Positions 56,487 through 64,000 of a DNA stretch of 64,000 bases are shown in pieces (position 1 is the first letter of the stretch; each line of letters starts with the position of its first letter). The translations under genes and the position numbers were made by a program. Location: contig JNVV01000005.1 of the NCBI GenBank assembly GCA_000733355.1, positions 906,649-970,648 on the forward strand, written 5' to 3'. The notes under the pieces were generated by a model that saw nothing but the letters and a program-made list of their open reading frames with translations, had not been told where the DNA came from and did no database searches. The DNA comes from Falciphora oryzae (lineage: Eukaryota; Ascomycota; Sordariomycetes; Magnaporthales; Magnaporthaceae).

Positions 56487-56702
56487 GTTTTGCGCAGGTG
56501 GTGGTGGTGCTGCGGCGGCTTGTGCGGCGGGCAGTTTGGTGGCGGAGGACTTGGTGGCGGGAAGTTTTGAGGGAGATTTTGTGTGAGCGCGGGAGGGGCC
56601 CTTTACGGGTGAGGAAGGCTCCGAGTGGGAGAAGTCGTCCTCTTCTTCGCCGCTGTCCAGTGGCTGCGTTTTCTTGGACGGTTTCTTGCCGAAAAACTTC
56701 AT
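54365..56702 (-). CDS. TPR-DnaJ co-chaperone (DNAJC7/Tpr2-like)
   Basis: Three exons (56702-55967, 55848-54690, 54608-54365) encode 712 residues. TPR-DnaJ proteins of this type bridge Hsp70 and Hsp90. The first ~180 residues are basic, Ser/Pro/Ala-rich and disordered and contain 19 consecutive Gln codons (56483-56427). TPR motifs then run from [28 protein letters not shown] to [10 protein letters not shown], in two groups. The J domain ([20 protein letters not shown]) has the HPD motif in [11 protein letters not shown]. The last exon gives [11 protein letters not shown], then a Gly/Phe-rich tail ending GGFQYS. The introns are phase-consistent; the first interrupts a TPR. The same frame remains open for 142 codons beyond the stop (separate entry). 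Confidence 0.92.
56427..56483 (-). repeat. CAG/CAA tract encoding 19 Gln
   Basis: Nineteen Gln codons (CAG with two CAA interruptions) in the N-terminal disordered part of the TPR-DnaJ gene. Such tracts vary in length between strains. Confidence 0.9.
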
Positions 56703-59288
56703 TTGGAGTCGTTCGGACCGGACGGAGAAGCTGTCACTTGAGGAATTTGCTAGAACCCCTTGAGACCTTGGGTTAATTTTTCTCGCCCGCCCGCGTGTTA
56801 GTCGAGTCGAGCGGTTGGACCTGAGGTGGTAGCGGTAGCCACCGAACGCAGCAGCAAGGTCAGCCCGGACTCAGAGCTGCATGAAGGCAGACAAAGAGGG
56901 GGCAGCACTGAAGCGCCGAACAGATGGCCGTCGTCGTCGCTCTGTGCGTGCTGCCGGCTGGGTAGGACGGGCGGATTTTTTTTTTCTTTTTTTTTTTATT
57001 TGTTTTATTTTCGATCTCCTCCTCCTGGCGGCGGTCGGGCGATGTGGCGGTCGGATAGAATATTTGGGAGGCGATAATCGCTGCTGGGCCGCAAGTGAAT
57101 CAGGCGGGCGGCGTGCTACGGGCTCTTTTGCGTTGAAGAATGCTGCAGGCGTGGAGGTGCACAGAAACCTCTTTTTTGGGGTTTCTGGGGGGCAAGAGAA
57201 GGACAGCGAACACGACAGAAGGAGAACACAAACAGCCTGGACAAGCAAGGCTCGAGGAGGACGGGGAAATTTTTTGGCAGGCCCTCCAGTCAAAAGAAGA
57301 AAAATAAAGAAAAAGGAATTATTTTAGGTGCCAGCAAATTATCAGCTCGCCTGTGCAAGCCCAAATCCGTCACAGGGCACCAGGCTGGCTCTCTCTTCCT
57401 CGCCTCTGGCTGCTCCTCCGCCGGGCTCCTCTCCCACACTGGACATCCGACAATCCCATTAACCCCCCGACCCATGGAAATTTTTTTGTACTGGGGACAT
57501 GTGGGCCTGCGCACATTGGCAGCAGCCTGAGAGTCACGACTACCGCGCGTGTCATCCCCCACTTTCGACTCCCCGCCACCATTACCATTACGCTAACACG
57601 CCTACAGGGGTCGTTGCTGAAGATGCCAGCCCCAACCTCAAGAAAAAAAAAAAAAAAAGAGAGAGCATAGAGTGATGCGCGCTTCTGTTTACTCTCTTGA
57701 CTGGCTGGGCCAGTCGCAGAAGATTGACGCCCAGCTCTTGATGCAACCTAGCCTCCTCCTTTTTAACACAGGGACAAATCACCATGCGCCCTCTCTGCGT
57801 TGCAGGAGCCCGCAGTAAACAAACATGGACATTGGCTGCCCGCAACAGATGCGGCCGCGGCAACGACGACGAGGACATTCCGACCCCGAGGGTTGGAGCG
57901 CACGTGGCCATCGTCGAGCCCTCGTCTATTACCTTTTCCTTTTCCGTCCGAGAACGCTGGGGGCCGCTCTGGAGAGAGTGACTGATGACAGGTCCTGGGG
58001 GTGACCTGGCTAGCTCCCTTTCGATGCACACGGCTCGGAAAGACGAGCCCGGGCTTGGGACCGTGGTGGGATCCATCGGCCAACCCACAGCCCTCGTGTG
58101 CGATATTTGGTGGATGGCTACCTAGGCGGGGAAACAGAGCCGGCACCGCGAAGGGGCCCTTGGGTGTGCCTAGCAAGCCTGACTGACTGGTGGGAGAGGG
58201 CGGAGCAGGGGGACGGTTTCTTTGGCACCCGACCGAGCACCGGCGTCAGCACAGCGCACACAGCCAGCAAGCGCTGCGAAAGCGAACAACACCATGTGTA
58301 AATTGTGCGGTGCGGTTCCGTGGTCGCAGCGTGGGAGCGCAGCAGTGGAGGCCGACGACCGACTCGACTGGATTCTCGAAGCTTCTGTGGGTCGACCATG
58401 GAGCAGGCTCCAGTCACGATGGAATTGAGCGCTCCATGGATATGGGCAGGCTGGGATCAACAAGCAGCTGCATCCATGCAGCAGGCATCAGGCATCCTGG
58501 CTCCACCGACAGTCGGACGGCTGACAGAAAAAAAGCCTCCCGTCCGTCCCGCTCCCGACACACCACCGCCAACCTACCAGAGCGCTCTGGTGGCTCGGCA
58601 CACACACACACGCCCCAACAGCGACCAGAAACCGTTGCCGCCCGCCCGGCCGTTTTTTTTTTTTTCTCCTTCCAAAATCAAGGAGGATGGGCTCGACGGG
58701 GTTGCCAAGTTGTCTCCGGCAGACGTGCATGGTGACAGGATTTCTTTGCCGATCCCAACGGGGTCCTGTTTCACCACCCATCTAACCCATCTCGCAAAAG
58801 CGGTGGTCACAGACACAAACGCACACACTTACCGCCTACGACGTACCGCGTACCAGCCTAGACGGATAATGGGTGACGCTTCGGAACGAGTTCCGACGAT
58901 GGATGATCTGGCCGTTTGCTTTATTTGTCCTGAGCCCAACTACCCCTGGTTGAGTCTGTATTCAAGCCCTGAATGGCTGGCTTTCCTAGTGCCCACTGCC
59001 ACGCCCTCCCCCAAACGCCGAACCAAACCACACAAACAAATCTGTACAAAATATGACATGAAGAAAACACTGGGTGACCCCGCCATTACCCGCCACCTCG
59101 TTTGATAACCCGAAATGCTGCAGGACGCTGCAGCGCGTCCCATTTGGTGGACCGGCCAATCACTGCCGCGTCGCAAACAGCAACCCACCGCTGCATCACT
59201 GCCAGCGTAGCCTCTGCCCGCCACCCCCATTTATATTCCCGCCTATCAAACAACAATGCTCCCTATCAATGAGAATCCCCTCACTCTA
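56703..59288. other. intergenic region, promoter of the TPR-DnaJ gene
   Basis: 2.6 kb with A/T tracts (for example near 56978-57005, 57641-57658 and 58652-58665). Open frames here lack domains and exon signals. Confidence 0.5.
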
Positions 59289-60115
59289 TCAAGATGAGTC
59301 CTCCTCCGAAGCAGCCGCCTCGGGATTCCCGTTGCCCCCCACTATGGAGTGCACAAAATCCTGGTACCTAAAGACCTCGCCACGCTTGGACAGGCCCCCG
59401 GGCCGGCTGTTGTTCTTGCTGAAGGCCCGCCTGCCCGTGAAGCCGTCCATGACGCGGTCGATCTCGTCCTCGGTCAGGGGCCGCTCGCCGGGCTCGGGCG
59501 CCGTGTTCAGCAGGGCGTCCCGCAGCTCCGTCAGGTCCACCTGCCCGCTGTCGTCGTCGTCAAAGGCCGAGAAGGCCGACAGCAGCTCCGCGCTCGGCGA
59601 CATGGCCGCCAGCACCGCCGAAAGTGAACTCAGGAACACGGCCAGCGACATGCTCGATGACGACCCCGGGGGGAAGAACGCGGAAACGTCGGATGGGTTT
59701 GCCGGGAGGCCTGTGTTGTCATAGCTCGTCATGTCAGATTCATCATCTCCGGTTTAGGGCCAAGTTGATCCGTACCTAGCTGGTTGAGCATATCGGCTAC
59801 ATCCTCCCGCCCGACTATCCCGTCGCTGTCCCTGTCGAGAATCTGGAAACCCTCCCTCAGCATGCGCATCTGGGAAGGCGGCAGCTGCGACATGGCCGTA
59901 TTGCTGCCCATTGTTCTGGGTGCTACGCTCTTCAGGCTCGGCCGCGCGTTGGTCGGTGTGGTCGCCGAGTCGCCGCCGCCGCTGCTTCGGCTCTTGGGGG
60001 TAAAGGGACTGCTCAGGTGGCCGCCAGTGGCGAGGGTGGCCGTCGACTGGTAAGCGAACCTGGAGCCCGCGACGGCGGCCGACGGTGTTGTTCCGAGTCG
60101 GGACGGCGATGCCAT
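59289..60115 (-). CDS. EF-hand protein, myosin regulatory light chain-like
   Basis: Two exons (60115-59776 and 59710-59289; 65-nt intron, GTACGG donor) encode 253 residues. The N-terminal ~75 residues are Ser/Thr/Pro-rich and could hold phosphorylation sites, as in regulatory light chains. EF-hand 1 is canonical (DRDSDGIVGREDV). The second hand is degenerate (LPANPSDVSAFFPPGSSSSM), the third is FDDDDSGQVDLTEL, and a last helix reads FRYQDFVHSIV. The layout QMRMLREGFQILDRDSDG...MLNQLG resembles S. pombe Rlc1-type myosin regulatory light chains more than calmodulin. Another EF-hand family cannot be excluded. The partner would be myosin II heavy chain in the cytokinetic ring, if the identification holds. 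Confidence 0.75.
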
Positions 60116-62401
60116 GGGTGTGGTGTGCTGCTGGCGGAGAGGTGACGGGGACGCTGGGGATTCTGGACGTCTGAAGGGCGAGTTTCGTGTCGATCCGCCG
60201 CCGCCAAAGGATGGCCTGAATGTTGAGGATGGTGTAGCAGCCTACGGTTGTCCTGTCCGTCAGCAAGCGCCTGGCCCGGTGTGTTTTACGCCTGTATGCT
60301 TGCTCGTTTGTTCACTTGCGAGATAGCTTGCCACTGCCGCGGCATCTCCGCGAACAGGTAGGCCAAATGCGACCCGGTGGGGATTTTAGATGGAGATCCG
60401 GTTTCCCGGCTTTTCACATACCATGTTTTGTTGGTGGAGGGATCTTTTCTCGGCCTAGGTGTAGGGACGTGCAGGCGTTGGTTTGCCAACCTCGCCGATT
60501 TAACTGCAGGCGGCGTCTGGAGGCGCCCGCGACGTAGCTCGGCGACAAGGCTAGGATGGGCACTCGCAATTTCGCGTGGTAAGAGAAATATGTAAGAAGA
60601 CTGCCTAAGCGCGTTCGGCTGTCAAAGGATGCTTTCGTCACAAAATTATCTGTGCTGGATTGATGTTCTGCTGCCCGACTGATGAGATCATGCCCAGCCA
60701 GGGGGGAACGAGATCTCAGATGCGACTTGGAAAGTAAACATTGACCAGACAACCATCGTCCCCCAGGCGGGTGGGGAATGGAACCCCTGGACGTGTCGGG
60801 TGGCTTGTGCGACGGATAGATAAGATTTCACCTGTGGCTGACTTTGTGGCTTTCCCACCCCTCAGCTAGCGTCGGGGCTGCGGTCCACTTGCGCAGGGGT
60901 CCAAGTCGGTCTGGCGCCAAACAGCACGAGGATGGACGCAAGGGGATCTGGTGCCCCTCACATCTACCAGGGACAAGGGAGTTGGAATTGGGGGTCCAAG
61001 GAGAGATGCAAGCGCCGCTTGCCGCATGCAAAACGCTGGAGCTCGAATATGAATGGGCAACGGCTCACGCGTGTTTCATCCACCGTCGTCTGCTTGGAAA
61101 AGAGAGCTTTCTCTCATCGGTAAATTTGGTATTTGTCCGGAGCAAAAGAACAACAGACGCCAAGCAAACACCACCAGGGGCTCGAAAAAAGGGGTCCTGA
61201 AGCTGTTGGAGGAAGACGTTATCGGTCTCGGGCCGCGAGAGTCCCGTGCGCTGACCCCGGTTTTGACGCAACGTCGGGGATTCGCAGAGTGCGTCGGAGG
61301 GGATGCAGGTGAGGCAGGGGAGGGGATGTGGTCCCTGGGGTTTCCTCGGTCAAACTCGTGGCGCCTCCTGACCGCTGCGAGTGGACGAGTGCCCTGACAA
61401 GCCGATGCCCGGTCGACACTGGCTTCAATATATTGGGCCACTGGGCGTCTGGCTCTCTTCTGGGTTGCATGGATGGATGGGATGGGGCCAGACACAGACA
61501 GCCAAACTAACCTGCCCCGGCTGCAGCCGAATCCGAAGGGAACGGTGCAGAAACGTGAATAGCAAATAAGCCGGACGCGGCAATTGAACAAGAAAACTGC
61601 ATGTCCTGCGAGCAGGGGCCCCGTAAATTCAGGCCCGTGCCTGCGATTACCCGATCCCGTGCGGCTCCGTGCTTCGAGCGCTGCGGCAGTGAGACGTCAA
61701 ATTGGCCTGTAGCACCTCCCCTGCCTGACGTATTGAGCAGCGATTGAACCTATCAACCCAAGACTAAACCGTCTCGCCCAGCGCACCGCTATCCCGACGC
61801 TCTGGACCTTTGGCCCCAAAGCTTGGCAACCTGCGCGCACGCCCTTCCATTGCCGTTGCAGTGCAGCACAGCTACTACAACTAAGCGGTGGCTCTTTCAA
61901 CAAACGCCAGGCCCCGTGTACCTCCTCTGTGCTTCCCCGGATCTCGGATCTCGGATCTCGCTCGCGTTCGCCCGCCCCGAACTCTATCAGCATCCCGGGC
62001 CTCTGCCCTCTGCGTGCTTACCCTGTGGGTATATGCGCAGACGCATTCGGCTGTCTAGCCATCGGATGACCGTCGCTCGCTCGACTTCGTGATCGGTTGA
62101 CGCTCGTGGCGAACCCGCTCAAAAGGGGGAGGGTCCCTGGCTGCTGGCTGTTCCTTGGCTCCTTTCTCCTGAACCACATCCTCCAAGTACCGTTCAGCCT
62201 CGCGCTTTGGCCCTCGCTCCAGGCCGGTCGAGGGGTAGCTACTTGGCAAAACGAAACGGCACATCCGTCGCTCCCTGTTTGACCGTCGTCGCTGGGCGGC
62301 GGGCCCTTCAGCCACGCTGCCACTACCGCATACCGTGCATACTTTGCCTTTGCGACTGAGCTTGACACAAGGCGACGCCGGCAGTTGGCGCCGAACCACA
62401 A
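60116..62401. promoter_or_regulatory. divergent promoter region, EF-hand gene / MesA
   Basis: 2.3 kb between opposite start codons. It contains a triple GGATCTCG repeat near 61938-61961 and no supported exon. Confidence 0.5.
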
Positions 62402-64000
62402 ATGGCCTCCGCGCGAGTAGCCAGCGCCAGCAGCACCAGCAGCGCCGCCAACCCGCACGCCAGCGCTAGCATCAATGGCGTCGCCGCCGTGACTGCGCCG
62501 CTGCACAACAGGAGAACCTCGCTCTCGTCCTTCCCGCCCTCGTCGCGCTCCACCTCGCAAATGTCGCAAATGTCGCGCCCCTCGCGCTCGCCCCAGCCGC
62601 CCCAAACCGCCGTCATGTCGGACCAGACCGACCGCACTTCCAACCCGAGCTCCAAGAGCAAGTCGCCCTCCACCGGCACCGGCGTCTCCTCCCAGCACTC
62701 CTCCCTGTCCGCCGCCGACGCCGCCCGCCGCTACAACCCCGACGCCCACCCCTCCCGCAAGCTGCGCTCCCAGTACCCGCGCGGCGCCACCGACAGCCAT
62801 GTCGAGTACATCCTGGTTGCCGAGTTCGACATCGACCGCGGCTCCGTCATGGAGCACCAGTACCCCGTCGCCATCACCGGCGACGAGAGCATGCTGGCCG
62901 AGCTGATGCTGCCCGACGGCGCCCACCGCCGCAACCAGGACTGGACCATCTTCTTCCTGCATAAGGACCAGACCGAGGAGGAGGAGGACCAGGAGCGCCA
63001 GGCCATTGAGGCCCGTAAAAAACGCCGACAAAGGAGGCGCGACAGGGCCGCTGGTCTCCCTGTCGCTGACGGCGAGGATGGTGAGGACGACGGCGCGGAC
63101 CAGAACGACTGGGACGACGATGCCTCGACAGACAGCGAGCCTGACTGTGACGAGGGCCCGCCCCTGATATACGTGCTGAACCTCGTCTACACCAAGCTAG
63201 ACTCGACTGTCAAGCGCGGTTCCATTGTCAAAGCTATGGCGATATGCACCAGGCATCCATTTCTCCACATATATAAGGTTGGTACTACTATGCCGCTGAT
63301 GTTTCCCCGAATTTGTGTCTCGAAGCTAAACCCGGACCATCGTGCTTGCGCACGCTCGCTATATATAGCCGCTTCTACTGCTGGCACTCGAGGAATACTT
63401 TAGGGCACCTGTTCCCGAGACGCTGGCCATGTTGTATGATGCGGTTAATGCCATGGATCTGTCACTCATGCCTAAGCTGAGCCTCTTGGAAAGGCATCTG
63501 CTGCAGGCGAGTGACAACAAAGACCTATTCGTGGAGAAATTTGAGGAGATGATCCGGATGAGGATAGCCGAGGACCAGGACGAGAAGGCGGTCCAGCCGG
63601 CGAACGGCAGCACGAAGCGCCCAGGCATCTCTAGAGCAGGGACCAAGGCGCACTTCGAGGGCCAGTCAGCGTACTCGGTGCCGCGCGACACGCACGAGTT
63701 CGAGAGCAAGGTGGTCTACAAGGGCATCCCGATCCCCATCAAGGTGCCCGTGGCCGTCATGCCCGAGACGGTGGGCGACTTCTCGCTCATCAAGCTGATC
63801 CAGAACTTCTCGGAACCCCACGCCAAGAGCCCCCAGCCCTTCCGCACCCATCCGCACCTGACCACCAACGGGCCCAACACCCACCCCATAATCGTGCTCG
63901 TCAATGCTCTGCTGACCCAGAAGCGCATCGTCTTCATCGGGCACGAGATGCCGTCGGGAGAAGTTGCGGAGGCCGTGCTGGCGGCTTGTGCTCTAGCCTC
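62402..64000 (+). CDS. mesA: MesA/Afi1-like polarity docking protein (DENN-type), partial at window edge
   Basis: Two exons are visible (62402-63277 and 63369-64000); the reading frame is open at the window end. The intron (GTTGGT donor, TATATATAG acceptor, 91 nt) joins HPFLHIYK to [14 protein letters not shown] in frame. The N-terminal ~130 residues are Ser/Ala-rich and disordered. The Afi1/MesA N-terminal domain follows: [23 protein letters not shown], then [19 protein letters not shown], an acidic/basic insert, and [23 protein letters not shown]. The DENN-like core continues with [20 protein letters not shown]. In A. nidulans MesA is needed for stable polarity; yeast Afi1 binds Arf3-GTP. 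Family assignment is from these motifs. Confidence 0.88.

Noticed and set aside
1..64000. Secondary-metabolite cluster, CRISPR array, intact transposon or virus-derived gene
   Set aside because: No PKS/NRPS/terpene backbone, no regularly spaced short palindromic repeats, and no transposase, reverse transcriptase, capsid or polymerase motif was seen in any frame.

Overview
This window is nuclear DNA of a filamentous ascomycete (Pezizomycotina, most likely a Sordariomycete). The evidence is GC-rich codon use with short GT-AG introns (about 60-120 nt) and TACTAAC-like branch points. The gene set also fits: a class IIA cellobiose dehydrogenase with a C-terminal CBM1, a Sordariomycete-like centromeric histone H3, and a MesA/Afi1 polarity protein. 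Intergenic spacers are long and full of 9-22 nt poly(A)/poly(T) tracts. There is one assembly gap (49152-49527).

Layout. 1-8451 shows no convincing gene and leads into a CRIB-domain protein (8452-11019, +). A frameshifted AIM9/APH-like kinase gene (12650-14560, -) and CenH3 (15414-15919, -) follow. CenH3 is divergent from a derlin (17025-17875, +). Next come acireductone dioxygenase (18360-19057, -) and a ten-exon cellobiose dehydrogenase (21409-24770, +). After these are a His/Gln-rich disordered protein (25008-25906, -), a Pex8-like peroxin (27165-29276, -) with a degenerate ~77-bp tandem array in its leader, and a small membrane protein (30290-30874, +). An isoprenylcysteine methyltransferase (31846-32955, +), a DGAT1-type acyltransferase (33543-35521, -), Pfs2 (37101-39686, +), mitochondrial nuclease Nuc1 (40715-41770, -) and a Zrt3-like zinc transporter (43607-45427, +) complete the middle.

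The right part holds TFIIIA (46189-48080, -), divergent from Rpb6 (48532-49148, +), whose 3' end runs into the gap. It continues with Sec63 (50419-52678, -), a TPR-DnaJ co-chaperone (54365-56702, -), an EF-hand/myosin regulatory light chain-like protein (59289-60115, -) and the 5' part of MesA/Afi1 (62402-64000, +, cut by the window edge).

Functionally this is mostly a housekeeping neighbourhood: ER quality control and translocation (derlin, Sec63, DnaJ), transcription and RNA processing (TFIIIA, Rpb6, Pfs2), lipid and zinc handling, and polarity (CRIB protein, MesA). There is one secreted lignocellulose enzyme. No operon, virus, intact transposon, CRISPR array or secondary-metabolite cluster was seen. 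The most unusual signal is an open in-frame extension after the stop codon of the DnaJ gene. It encodes an acidic stretch and two hydrophobic segments, and could be reached by stop readthrough or alternative splicing. Exon joins were worked out by hand from splice signals, reading phase and family resemblance; none is confirmed by transcripts.
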